Assembly: GCA_963785155.1 (NCBI GenBank)
Contig: CAWAUB010000003.1
Span: 62,001 to 126,000 of the forward strand
DNA length: 64,000 nt
DNA from: DASUSH01 sp963785155
GTDB taxonomy: Bacteria; Actinomycetota; Thermoleophilia; Solirubrobacterales; 70-9
Direction of reading: 5' to 3'
Numbering within the stretch: the stretch's first letter is position 1; every line of letters begins with the position of its first letter. The notes under the pieces are model-generated. The model worked only from the letters and a program-made list of their open reading frames with translations, searched no databases and was not told where the DNA came from. The translations under genes were made by a program, and so were the position numbers. Of this stretch, positions 52,846 to 62,000 are shown in pieces.

Positions 52846-53304
52846 ATGGTCGAAGCTGGCGAAACCGCCCCTGATTTCACGCTGCCGAACCAGGACGGCG
52901 AGGACGTCAGCCTCGCCGAGCTGCGGGGCGGCCCGGTGGTCCTCTACTTCTACCCGCGAGCGGATACCCCGGGATGCACAACTCAGGCCTGCGGTGTCCG
53001 CGACCACGCGCCGGACTACGACGCCGCCGGCGCGACCGTGCTCGGCGTATCCCCGGACACCGTGAAGAAGGTGAAGGCCTTTCACGAGAAGCAGGGCCTG
53101 AACTTCGACCTGCTCGCCGACGAGGACCACGCGATCGCCGAGCTCTACGGGGTCTGGGTCGAGAAGAACATGTACGGCAAGAAGTACTGGGGCAACGAGC
53201 GGACCACGTTCGTGATCGACGCCGGCGGCAAGGTCACCGACGTCCTGCGCAAGGTGAAGCCCGCGCAGCACGACGACCAGGTCCTCGCGGCTCTCGACGC
53301 GTGA
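52846..53304 (+). CDS. bcp: Thiol peroxidase, Bcp/PrxQ type
   Basis: Thioredoxin-fold peroxiredoxin (152 aa) reducing hydroperoxides. The peroxidatic Cys lies in PRADTPGCTTQACGVRDHAP, with the resolving Cys five residues later (CTTQAC), as in the PrxQ subgroup. GDETAPDFTLPNQDG-type start (VEAGETAPDFTLPNQDGEDV). Ends LDA. GTGA overlap links it to the NUDIX gene, so both belong to an operon with WS/DGAT (10-base gap). Confidence 0.95.
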   Translation: MVEAGETAPDFTLPNQDGEDVSLAELRGGPVVLYFYPRADTPGCTTQACGVRDHAPDYDAAGATVLGVSPDTVKKVKAFHEKQGLNFDLLADEDHAIAELYGVWVEKNMYGKKYWGNERTTFVIDAGGKVTDVLRKVKPAQHDDQVLAALDA

Positions 53305-53705
53305 GCGACGAGATCCGGGCGGCCGGTGGCGTCGTCGTGCGCGACGGCGACGGCGGGCCCGAGGTGGCGGTGGTCCACCGTCCCAAGTACGACGACTGGT
53401 CGTTGCCGAAGGGCAAGCTCGACCCGGGGGAGGGGTGGGAGGAGGCGGCGCTGCGCGAGGTCGCGGAGGAGACCGGCCTGGAGTGCGAACTCGGGGCGGA
53501 ACTGACCGCAATCGAATACCACGATCGCAAGGGCCGCCCCAAGCGGGTGCGGTGGTGGGCGATGACCGCGCTCCCGGGACCGGACCGGTTCACGCCCAAC
53601 GCGGAGGTGGACGAGTTGCGCTGGGTCCCCGTCGGCGAAGCCGAGGGCCTACTGGACTACGAGCACGACAGCGACCTGGTCGGCGAGGCGCTCAGGGAAC
53701 GCTAA
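53301..53705 (+). CDS. NUDIX hydrolase
   Basis: 134 aa. The Nudix box GKLDPGEGWEEAALREVAEE plus TGLE gives the GX5EX7REUXEE pattern (about 39-61). Cleaves a nucleoside diphosphate linked to another group; the substrate may be an oxidised nucleotide (MutT-like) or a dinucleoside polyphosphate. GTG start overlaps the bcp stop. Its end overlaps the convergent Cache-protein gene by 14 bases. Confidence 0.92.
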   Translation: MSDEIRAAGGVVVRDGDGGPEVAVVHRPKYDDWSLPKGKLDPGEGWEEAALREVAEETGLECELGAELTAIEYHDRKGRPKRVRWWAMTALPGPDRFTPNAEVDELRWVPVGEAEGLLDYEHDSDLVGEALRER

Positions 53706-54438
53706 CGGCCACGTGCCACTCGCCGTCGGAAAGGGGCACGGTTCCCCATGCGGTGTGAAGCGGATTGCCCGCCAGGGTGAACTTGCCGTGGCCGAAGTCG
53801 TCGCCGAGGATCGCCTTCGCCAGCTTGCCGCCGCCGATGTTGGTCCCGTTGGGGGTGTCGATCTCCCCGGCTCGCGCGAGCACGGTCCCGTGGTCGTCGA
53901 GGACCAGCGAATCGGCGGCCTTTTTCGAGTGCCGCCGCGCGACCCTGTCGCCGAGCCAGGTGAGTGAGATGGGCGCGATGGTGATGCCGGTCAGCGCCCC
54001 GTCGTCGCCGAACACCGGATAGCCGACGCCGGCCGCGTTGATGCCGGTGGCGCGGCCGATCTGGAAGTCGCCGACGCCCAGGGCGCGGGTGCCGACGGTG
54101 CGTAGGAAGTAGGCCCGGTCAGCGATGTTGATGGGGGAGGGGAGCCCGGCCGAGAAGCAGTAGAGGCCGCCGTCCAGGTTCGCCGCGCCGACTCCGGTGT
54201 AGCGCTTGTCCGCGAAGGGCGCGATCTCCGTCTGGCAGGCCGCTGCGTCCTGCGCCTGGACCGAAGGCAGGTCCGCGGCCTCGGCGAGGCTCGCCCGAGT
54301 CCCCGCGAGCACCCCGTTCAGGTCGAGGATCGTCTTCTCGGCAAGCCGCTCCGCCGTCCCGGTAGGCCCCCGAGCAGCATCAGCCGCCGCGGGGACGGCG
54401 AGACACAGGACACAGATGAGTACGAGAGCGCGTCGCAT
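53692..54438 (-). CDS. Secreted stand-alone Cache (dCache/PDC-like) domain protein
   Basis: 248 aa. Signal peptide (MRRALVLICVLCLAVPAAAD), then a Cache-like sensor fold: KTILDLNGVLAGTRASLAEA (long helix), ADRAYFLRTVGTRALGVGDF, IGRATGINAAGVGYPVFGDD, GALTGITIAPISLTWLGDRV, DSLVLDDHGTVLARAGEIDT. Such domains normally sense ligands in receptor kinases and diguanylate cyclases, but here there is neither a second membrane helix nor an output domain. It could be a secreted binding protein or a partner of a separate receptor. Upstream of it (23 bases) on the same strand is the M23 peptidase. Confidence 0.8.
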   Translation of the reverse strand: MRRALVLICVLCLAVPAAADAARGPTGTAERLAEKTILDLNGVLAGTRASLAEAADLPSVQAQDAAACQTEIAPFADKRYTGVGAANLDGGLYCFSAGLPSPINIADRAYFLRTVGTRALGVGDFQIGRATGINAAGVGYPVFGDDGALTGITIAPISLTWLGDRVARRHSKKAADSLVLDDHGTVLARAGEIDTPNGTNIGGGKLAKAILGDDFGHGKFTLAGNPLHTAWGTVPLSDGEWHVAVSVP

Positions 54439-54461
54439 GTGGGCCGCGCATTGTGCCGAAC

Positions 54462-55475
54462 TCAGCTCCAGCGGTCCCAGGCGCGCATCTTCGGCACCGG
54501 GTCCAGGAAGTCGCCGCCCTCGTACCAGCCCGGTGCCGACCAGAGCTCGAAGTGCAGGTGGCAGCCCTGCGCGTTGCCGGTCTCGCCGACGTTGCCGATC
54601 GGCTGGCCGGTGCGGACCTTGTCACCCTCCGCCAGCGGCGAGGCGTGCTGGAGGTGCATGTAGACGTAATCCTTGCCGGTGCCCTTCCCGTCGATCACGA
54701 GATAGTGGCCCGCTCCCTCCTTCTGGAAGGCCTTGAACTGGACCTTGCCCGCACGCGCCGCCTGCAGCTTGGTGCCGCAGCCGGCGAAGACGTCCACGCC
54801 GCGGTGACCGCGCCCGTCGCCGAGGCCCGCGCCATAGGAGTGCGCCCCGCGGATCGGGAACTTGTGCTTGAAGAAGCCGGCCTCCGGCTTGCCCGCGGCG
54901 TCCTTGGTGATCGCCGCGTCGCCGTGGCGCGCTCGGACCTTGAACTTGTAGTTGCCCTGCCGAGCGAACTTCTTGCCGTCCGTGCGCCCGTTCCACGCGA
55001 CGGTCCGCGTGTCGTTGGGGCGGACCCCGGTCAGCTCGAAGCGGCGGACGATCGCCGGGTCGGGCCCCTTGCGTTTGACCTGGACGATCACGTTCCGCTT
55101 CCGCCGCCCGTCGATCTCGAATCGGAAAACGGCGTCACGGCCCTTGAACCAGGCCTTGCTCGGCTTCGCGTCGGCGCGGAGCAGTTTCAGCGGTCGTCGG
55201 CCGGGCTTGTCCTTGCCCCCGTCCCCCTTCCCGCCATCCCCCTTGCCTCCGTCGCCGTCGCCCTTCCCACCGTCGTCATCGTCATCGCCACCGCCCGGGC
55301 CCACACCGCCGTCGCCGAGCGGCACGGGGGCGGGCTCGGCGGGCGTCTCGGCATTCGCCGCCGGCTCGATCTCGGCCGCCGGCGTCTCGCCGGTCGCCGG
55401 CTCCTGGGCAGCGGCAACTCCCGCGGTCAGAACCGCGGTCGCAACACCGGCCGAAATGGCTGCAAATCGATACAC
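54462..55475 (-). CDS. Secreted M23-family peptidoglycan endopeptidase
   Basis: 337 aa. Signal peptide (FAAISAGVATAVLTAGVAAA), an acidic Ala/Pro/Glu stretch, then a Gly/Asp/Lys repeat (GGKGDGDGGKGDGGKG) likely spanning the cell wall. A beta domain follows (VFRFEIDGRRKRNVIVQVKR), then the LytM zinc site HRGVDVFAGCG (HxxxD) and GCHLHFELW (HxH). It cuts cell-wall cross-bridges or acts as a LytM activator. GTG at 55475 starts directly before the signal peptide. A structured leader (55507-55577) and the repeat LR2 lie upstream. Confidence 0.9.
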   Translation of the reverse strand: MYRFAAISAGVATAVLTAGVAAAQEPATGETPAAEIEPAANAETPAEPAPVPLGDGGVGPGGGDDDDDGGKGDGDGGKGDGGKGDGGKDKPGRRPLKLLRADAKPSKAWFKGRDAVFRFEIDGRRKRNVIVQVKRKGPDPAIVRRFELTGVRPNDTRTVAWNGRTDGKKFARQGNYKFKVRARHGDAAITKDAAGKPEAGFFKHKFPIRGAHSYGAGLGDGRGHRGVDVFAGCGTKLQAARAGKVQFKAFQKEGAGHYLVIDGKGTGKDYVYMHLQHASPLAEGDKVRTGQPIGNVGETGNAQGCHLHFELWSAPGWYEGGDFLDPVPKMRAWDRWS

Positions 55476-55506
55476 GCTTACGAAACCCTTGCAAATCCTA
55501 AAGGTC

Positions 55507-55577
55507 GCGCTTGCAGTGGAAGGGTCGGAAGACCATCCGAACCCCCTTCGCCAGGGAACGGAGACTGCCTGCAACGC
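55507..55577 (-). ncRNA. Candidate three-way-junction leader of the M23 gene
   Basis: On the minus strand, 30-100 bases before the M23 start: closing stem GCGTTGCAG / CTGCAAGCGC (one bulge), then TCCG..CCC / GGG..CGGA, then GGTC-TTCC-GACC. It matches no riboswitch class I know; the c-di-AMP (ydaO) class common before actinobacterial cell-wall hydrolases does not fit. Confidence 0.4.
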
Positions 55578-55585
55578 TGAAGAGC

Positions 55586-55842
55586 CGAGGGACGAAACCG
55601 CGCTGGGCGCGTCGCGAGGCGCCTAGGTCGCGGGCATGAAGGGAAAGGGATGGAGGCCGTGGCGAGTTAGGTCCGGATATGACCCTTTTCTCGCCACGGC
55701 GGTCCCAAAACCAGGTCGCGAAGTCACCGAACTCAGCGCACGAAAGTCGCGCAAGAAGTCACCAGACCCGCCAATCCACCCTCCCTACAAGCCCGCGACC
55801 TCTGCGCCTTGCGTCGCGGACTCGGCGCTCCCGTCCCTTCGG
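55586..55842. repeat. Long structured intergenic repeat, copy 2 (LR2, 257 bp)
   Basis: Same family as 47619-47922. Outer arms CGAGGGACGAAACCGCG... pair with ...GCGCTCCCGTCCCTTCGG. Next to them both copies share TCGCGAGGCGCC, TAGGTCGCG and AAGGGAAAGGGATG on the left, and CTCCCTACAAGCCC on the right. One core hairpin: GCCGTGGCGAG/CTCGCCACGGC (55656-55700) capped by GGTC-CGGATAT-GACC. It lies between the DUF2203 stop and the M23 leader; no coding sequence. Confidence 0.8.
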
Positions 55843-55855
55843 GGAACCGCCGTGC

Positions 55856-56233
55856 CTACAGCGGCTGGCGGCCCCCGAAGCCGGACTCGAGGTCGTGCCA
55901 GTACTCGATCTCGTCTTCGCCGAACTCCCAGCAGAGGTAGACCTCCTCGCCGTCCATCACCGTGGGGAAGTCGATCAGGCCGCGGTCGACGTCGCGGACG
56001 ACGATCCCGGCCTGGCTGAGCGCCTCGAGCAGCCGCCGCACCTGGAGGAACGCTTCGCCGACCTGCTTGCCCGGGTCGCCGCCGCCGTTCGTGGCGGAGG
56101 CCTCGGTGAGCAGTTCGCGGGCCTCGTCGTCGAGCAACTCGTTCTTGGCGTCGCGCAGCTTGTGCAGCATCGGCGTGATCCGGTCGAGCAGGGCGTTCGC
56201 CTCCTCGACCGTGAAGTGGCGATCGTGGATCAC
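55856..56233 (-). CDS. DUF2203 family protein
   Basis: 125 aa, GTG start. DRHFTVEEANALLDRITPML is the N-terminal signature of DUF2203; it ends in DEVYLCWEFGEDEIEYWHD-like sequence (EEVYLCWEFGEDEIEYWHDL). A helical N-half and an aromatic acidic C-half. Function is not known for the family. It follows the EVE gene by 16 bases on the same strand. The repeat LR2 starts 13 bases after its stop. Confidence 0.87.
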   Translation of the reverse strand: MIHDRHFTVEEANALLDRITPMLHKLRDAKNELLDDEARELLTEASATNGGGDPGKQVGEAFLQVRRLLEALSQAGIVVRDVDRGLIDFPTVMDGEEVYLCWEFGEDEIEYWHDLESGFGGRQPL

Positions 56234-56249
56234 GTGGGCCTCAGCGCGG

Positions 56250-56699
56250 TCAGGCGGGGACCGCGGCCTGAATCCGCGACCGCAGCAGCTCGGCGTCCGC
56301 CTCGCCGACGGTGCGCAGCTGGCCCTGGAAGGCGAGGTGCCAGTGCTCGAGCGGCCACTTGGAAACATGCTCGAGCTTGTCGACCAACTCCTCGGCCGGG
56401 AGGAAGTCGTCCTCGTCGAGGATCGTCACCGGTTCCGCGTCAACACGCCATGGATACGGCTCGGGGTACTTCTTCTTGCCCTGCGGCCAGATCGGCTCGC
56501 GGTCCTCGAACATCTCGGACGTGACCCGGGCGATGCCGCCGAACGCCTGCAGGCCGGTCACGTAGAAGACGATCTCGTCGCCGGGCTCGAACTCGGCCGC
56601 CTGGTTGCGGCGGCGCTCCTTGAAGCCGATCACGTCGAAGCCGCGCTCGACGTTGATGCGGAAGTTCTCCACGCCGCCGGTGAGGATCCAGGTCGCCAT
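56250..56699 (-). CDS. EVE-domain protein
   Basis: 149 aa PUA-like EVE domain: MATWILTGGVENFRINVERG, VIGFKERRRNQAAEFEPGDE, IVFYVTGLQAFGGIARVTSE, YPEPYPWRVDAEPVTIL. EVE domains bind modified bases in DNA or RNA and are often tied to restriction or RNA-modification. The aromatic residues in PYPWRV are where the modified base would stack. No restriction genes are near; it is grouped with DUF2203 only. Confidence 0.88.
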   Translation of the reverse strand: MATWILTGGVENFRINVERGFDVIGFKERRRNQAAEFEPGDEIVFYVTGLQAFGGIARVTSEMFEDREPIWPQGKKKYPEPYPWRVDAEPVTILDEDDFLPAEELVDKLEHVSKWPLEHWHLAFQGQLRTVGEADAELLRSRIQAAVPA

Positions 56700-56799
56700 G
56701 CGTGGATCCTAAGGGTCGGTCCGAAAACTCCGACCGACCCTAATTGCCCCGCGACGGTTCCCCGTTGAACTTCCGGATGGCCATCCGTACGCTTTTCCC

Positions 56800-58579
56800 A
56801 TGGTTCGCGTTGTCGGGGGACAGGCGGCCGTGGCAGCGTGCGCCGCGGCGCTATTCGCCTGCGCCATCGCCCCCGCCACGGCCGGAGCCGCGGAGCAGCA
56901 GGCCTATTCCAACGCGCTGATCTACACGACGCCGGCGCTCGCCGCGTCCAAGGGCGACACGCTTCGGTTCACCAACCAGGACACGGCGGCGGAGCACGAT
57001 CTCGACTCCGATCAGGAGGGCCTCTTCCAGAGCGCGCTGGTGGCGGCGGGAGAGTCGACGCTCGTCGAAGGGGTTCCGTCGCTCGAGCCCGGCAACTACG
57101 GCTTCCACTGCTCGCTGCACTCCTGGATGAAGGGGACGCTGGCGGTGAACGACACCGGAACAGGCGGCGGCACACCCCCGCCCGAGGGCGAGCCGCCCCC
57201 TGAGGAGGAGCCTCCGCCCGAAGAAGGCGGCGGTGGCAGTTCCACGCCCGACCCGATGACCCTCGCGACGCCGGCCGAGCAGGCCCCGTTCACCGGTGGC
57301 GCTTGGCCGGTCTACGGCCACGACATCTCGAACTCCCGCGATGGCGGCGAGTTCGGGCCGACGGCGACGGAGGCGGCGAGCCTCGGCCCCGCCTGGAGCC
57401 ACCACTCCACCGACGGCGACTTCACCGGCACCCCGGTGGTGGCGAAGGGCATCCTGGTGATGGGCTCGCGCGGCGGCACGGTCTTCGCACTCGACGCGGT
57501 CACCGGCGAGGTGCGCTGGGAGCGCGACCTGCTCGCCGAGGAGGCGGAGGCGGAGGCACGGATCACTGCCTCGGCCGCGATCAAGGGCAAGCGCGTCTAC
57601 GTCCCCGTGAACGCTGTCGGCCAGCCCGCGATCGCGGCGCTCGACCGTCGCACCGGCAGAGGTGATCTGGCGAAAGGTGATCGACAAGCAGGAGCGCTCG
57701 GACCTCTACGGCAGCCCGCAAGTCTGGGACGGCAAGGTCTTCGTCGGCACGTCGGGCTACTTCGGCGAGCAGGTCACGGGCATCGAGGTGAGCGCCCGCG
57801 GCACAATCAACGCCCTGGCGGCCCGCGACGGAAAGAGGCTCTGGAAGACCTACACCGTCCCCGAGGGCCACGACGGCGGCGCAGTCTGGTCGACCCCGTC
57901 GATCGACCCGGACACCGGGCGTCTCTACATCGGCACAGGCAACGCCTACCACCAGCCGGCCGGCCCGATGACCGACTCGATGGTCCAGCTCAACTCGAAG
58001 AATGGCAAGGTGGTCGACTACTTCCAGGCGACCGCCGGCGACGCTTGGAACGGCGTCGAGGACTCGCTCGAGAGCCCGGACGCCGACTTCGGCTCCTCAG
58101 CGAACCTGTTCACCCTCGCCGACGGGCGCAAGGTCATCGGCCAGGGCCAGAAGTCGGGCGTCTACTGGGCGGTCGACCGGGAGACGATGGACCCGGTCTG
58201 GAGCTCGCTTACCGGGCCCGGCAGCTTCCAGGGCGGCATCGTCGGCTCGACCGCCTTCGACGATGGCCGGATCTACGGTCCCAACAGCCTCACCAGCCAG
58301 GTCTGGGCGGTCGGCCGTGAGGGCCTGCCCGCCTGGACCTCGAGCGACGTCACCCCGCTCCACTACGGGGCCGTCTCGGTCGCCAACGGAGTCGTCTACT
58401 CGACCGATGTCGGTGGCTTCCTGAACGCTCGTGACGCCGCCACCGGCCTGCCGGTCGCCAAGCTCTCGCTCGGGGCACCATCCTGGGCCGGCATCGCGAT
58501 CGCGGGCGGCTACGTCTACACCGCGACCGGCCTCGCCTCGGCCTCCGGCTGGATCGCGGCCTACCGTCCCCGCGGCTAG
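56800..58579 (+). CDS. Secreted cupredoxin-PQQ beta-propeller protein, one frameshift
   Basis: About 592 aa. Signal peptide to about residue 30, then a plastocyanin-like domain with copper ligands in AAEHDLDSDQ (His) and GFHCSLHSWM (Cys, His, Met). A Pro/Glu linker (PPPEGEPPPEEEPPPEEG) leads to a PQQ-type propeller: GGTVFALDAVTGEVRWERDL, GTINALAARDGKRLWKTYTV, RLYIGTGNAYHQPAGPMTDS, SGVYWAVDRETMDPVWSSLT. The frame changes at about 57659 (GGCAGAGGTGATC, one extra A); length 3n+1. Probably a periplasmic or extracellular electron-transfer dehydrogenase-like protein, but PQQ residues are not confirmed. Confidence 0.85.
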
Positions 58580-59007
58580 CGACTGCGCTCGACGACGTTC
58601 CGGAGCCCGTCCAGGGAGTTCTCGACAAGGCGGCGGTACCAGCGCTTGCCCACCGTCGCGTTCATGACGCGGTAGGGGACGGTGGCCGGATCCATCCCGA
58701 TCTCGACGTCGAGGAACGTGTTCTCGCGCGCCTCGGTGAGCAGCCAGCGAGAGTAGAAACCGCTCGTCTGGCAGCGCAGCTTGATCTCGTGCAGCTCGTC
58801 GAGTTCCTCGATCTCGAAGGTCGTCTGGTCCTTGCTGATCGGGGTCTTGGTCACCTGTTGAAAGGTCTGACCCTCGTCGACGGAGGCCAGGCCGGTGATC
58901 TCGAGGACTTCCGCCGCCCATTCCGGGTAGCGGTTCGGATTCCCGATCAGCTTCCAGACGTCCTCGAGCGGGGCCTCGATCAATGCCTGCTGGCGCCAGG
59001 AGGACAT
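58576..59007 (-). CDS. SRPBCC-family (polyketide-cyclase-like) protein
   Basis: 143 aa START/SRPBCC fold: QQALIEAPLEDVWKLIGNPN, RYPEWAAEVLEITGLASVDE, a central beta sheet (QTTFEIEELDELHEIKLRCQ) and the long C-terminal helix (RRLVENSLDGLRNVVERS). Binds a hydrophobic ligand or lipid; the ligand is unknown. It follows the cyclase-AAA-TPR gene with only a two-base gap and probably belongs to the same transcript; its stop overlaps that of the convergent propeller gene. Confidence 0.88.
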   Translation of the reverse strand: MSSWRQQALIEAPLEDVWKLIGNPNRYPEWAAEVLEITGLASVDEGQTFQQVTKTPISKDQTTFEIEELDELHEIKLRCQTSGFYSRWLLTEARENTFLDVEIGMDPATVPYRVMNATVGKRWYRRLVENSLDGLRNVVERSR

Positions 59008-59009
59008 CG

Positions 59010-62000
59010 TCAGCCCTCGACGAGGTCGCGGGCCCGGCGGGAGAGATGCACGACGCCGACCTCCTCGGCCATCGCCGCGGCTGTCTCGAGGGCGTCGCCG
59101 GCCTCGTCCGATCCGATCTCGAGCAGCCGGCGACCCCGGTGCAGCTCGCAGCGCGCGGCGTCCACCGTGCGCCCGAGCCCGGCCCAGGTGTCACGCGCCT
59201 CGGCGAGCAGGCGGGCGCCCTCGGCGGCGTCGGAGTCGGTGACCCCGGACGCCTCGAGCGCAGCGGCGCTGCCCGCCGGATACTGGAGCCGCTCGGAGAG
59301 GCTGCGGGTCTCCGCCGCTGCCTCGCGGGCGTCCTCGGGACGGTTCGAGAGCTCGAGCGTGAGGGCGCGCGCGGCCGTCGCCTCCATCGACTGGGCGACC
59401 AGCCCGGCGCGCTCGCAGACGTCGAGCGCCTGGGTCAGCGCGGTGTCGGCGGCCGCGTAGTCGCCGCGGTCGCGCAGCGCGCGGGCAAGCCAGTAGAGCG
59501 CCGAGAAGGCGACCTCGCTGCGGCCGGCGGCCTCGCCGAGCTCCCGCGCCCTGGTCAGGATCTCCTCGGCGGCGTCCCAGTTGGACTCCCGCCAGCGCAG
59601 AACGCCGCGCATCAGCTCCGGGAAGCAGAGCTTGCCGAGCAGGCCCTCACGGTCGGCGAGCGCCGCCGCCGCCTCGGTGGCCCGGGCGACCTCGTCCCAG
59701 TCGGCTCCGTAGGCGGCGATCTGGGCCAGTGCCGCGTGCAGCTCGACCTGGGAGGGCAGGTCCCCGACCTGCTCGGAGAGCGCCAGCGCCTCGCCGTAGG
59801 CGCTTGCCGCGGCCTCGTAGGAGGCCTCGGAGACCTCGAGGTGGTTGCCGAGTGCGAGCAGCGCGCGGATCGCCTCGCCGGGGTCCGAGCCGCGGGCGAG
59901 CTCGACCGAGCGCTCGAGGTTCTCCCGAGCCTTCTCCGGGTTGCCGATGCGGCCGAAGACGCGGCCGAAGATCAGGTGGGCGCGGCTGGCCGCGGCCGAC
60001 TCGCCGAGCCGCTCGGCAAGCCGCAGGGCCTTCTCGGCCGCGTAGATCGCCAGCATGTTGTCGCCGGTATGGAGGTAGAGGGAGGCGGCCTCCTCGTAGA
60101 GGCGGACGAGCTCGATGGACGGGGGGCCGTCCTTGAGCAGGTCGATTCCCTTCTGGTAGTGGCCGATCGAAGCCTCGCGCTCGCCCTTGTGCCAGAGCCC
60201 GGCGCCGATCTTGCGGTGCAGGTCGCCGATCCTGGCCAGGTCCTCCTCCCGGCGATGGTGCTCCAGCGCGCGCTCCCAGACCTCGACAGCCGCATCGACC
60301 CGGCCGAGCCGCAGCGCGACGTCGCCCTGCTTCTCGCCGATCCTCGCCTCCGCGGCTTCGTCGATCCCGTCGGGCAGCTCGAGCGCAGTCGTGTAGTGGC
60401 CGATCGCCTCCTGGTTCGAGTAGATCGCCGCGGCCGCGTCGCCGGCCGATTCGAGGGCGGCGAGCGCCATCGGGTTCACTCGCTCGCGCTCGGCCGCATC
60501 GGCACCGGTCTCGGCTCCAAGCGCCGCTGCGGCCGCGAGGTGGTTGGCGACGAGCGCGATCACTCCCTCGCCCCGGTCGCCCGCCTGGTCCGCGATGAAG
60601 GTGCCGACCTGGAAGTGCTTGCGGGCGCGGACCGCCTTCGGCAGCGTCGAGTAGGCGACGTCGCGGATCAGCACGTGCTTGAAGGCGTACTCGTTCTCGC
60701 CGGCGAGCCGAGTCCCGGCCGACGAGACGACGAGGTCCTTCTCCTGGAGCGAGTTGAGCACCTCGCCGAGGTCGAAGTCCTCCTCCTCGGCCGCGGTGCG
60801 GAGGGAGCCCTCCCAGAAGACCTGGCCGACGACCGACGCGTGCTGGACGAGCCGCCGCTCGGGCGGCTCCAGCGAGTCGAGGCGGGCTGCGAGGACCGAG
60901 TGGACGGTCTCCGGCAGGGCGCCGGTCATCGTCGCCGCGCCGCCCTCCTCCATCATCCGGTTGACCATCTCCTCGGCGAAGAGCGGGTTGCCGCCGGAGC
61001 GGTCCGCGACCTGGCGGATCAGCTCGCCGAGGCCGTTCTCGGCGTTGCCGGGCTCGGGGATCAGGGCGTCGACCAGCGCGAGGGCGTGGGTGGAGTCGAG
61101 CGGTTCGAGCGCGAGCGAGCTCGCGTTCCGCCTGCCGCCGCCCCAACTCGGCCTGCGGTCGAGGAGCTCGTCGCGGGCAAGGCAGATCACGAAGAGTGGG
61201 CCCCGGACCCAGCGGGCCAGGTACTCGATCAGGTCGAGCATTCCCTCATCCGCCCAGTGGATGTCCTCGATGACGAGGACGAAGGGGCGCCTGGCGGCGA
61301 CGGCCTCGGTCAGAGCGCGGGTCGCGGAGAAGATGCGGTCGCGCATCTGCTGCGGGTTCTCGTGCTCGGTGCCGGTCACCGTTTCGACGCCTTCCGGCGG
61401 CTCGATCCCCAGCGGTAGCGCGATCACCGCCGCGAGCCGCTCGGGCGGCTCGTCGGACTCGGAGCCGTCGAGGAGGTCCTCGAGGCCGCGGCGCAGCTTG
61501 CCGAAGGCGGTCTCCGGGTCGTCCGTGTCGAGGATGTCGAACTGGCCCCGGATGATCTCGCCGAGCGCCCAGTAGGCGATGCCCGAGCCATAGGCGGGGC
61601 AGCGGCCGACCCTGATCGCCGGCTTCTCGTCGCGGCCGGCGATCGTGTCGGTCAACTCGGCCATCAGGCGGGTCTTGCCGACGCCGGCCTGGCCGAGGAC
61701 GGTGAACAGGTGCGGGCGGCGCTCACGGACGACGCGCTCGTAGGTGGATAGAAGGAGCTCGGCCTCGTCGTCGCGCCCGATCAGCGGGGTCGCGGCGCGG
61801 GTCGAGCGGGCGCCCGTGCCGTCGACGAGCACCGCGCCGGCCTCCCACGCCGGGACCGGCTCGGATTTCCCCTTCAGCTGGAGCGGCTCGAGCTCGGTGT
61901 AGTCGATGGCGTCGCGGGTGAGCTTCTGAGTCACCTTGCCGACCGTCACGGTCCCGGGCCGTGCCGCCGCCTGCAGCCGCGCCGCGACGTTGACCGCGTC

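Noticed and set aside
55201..55300. DNA tandem repeat in the M23 gene
   Set aside because: It is a coding Gly/Asp/Lys linker with degenerate codons, usual in wall-spanning proteins.
55476..55855. c-di-AMP (ydaO) riboswitch before the M23 gene
   Set aside because: The conserved ydaO blocks are absent in either strand; only an unclassified junction is seen.
58983..61418. 811-codon open frame on the plus strand opposite the cyclase gene
   Set aside because: It is the antisense of a well-conserved cyclase-AAA-TPR protein; long antisense frames are common in high-GC DNA.
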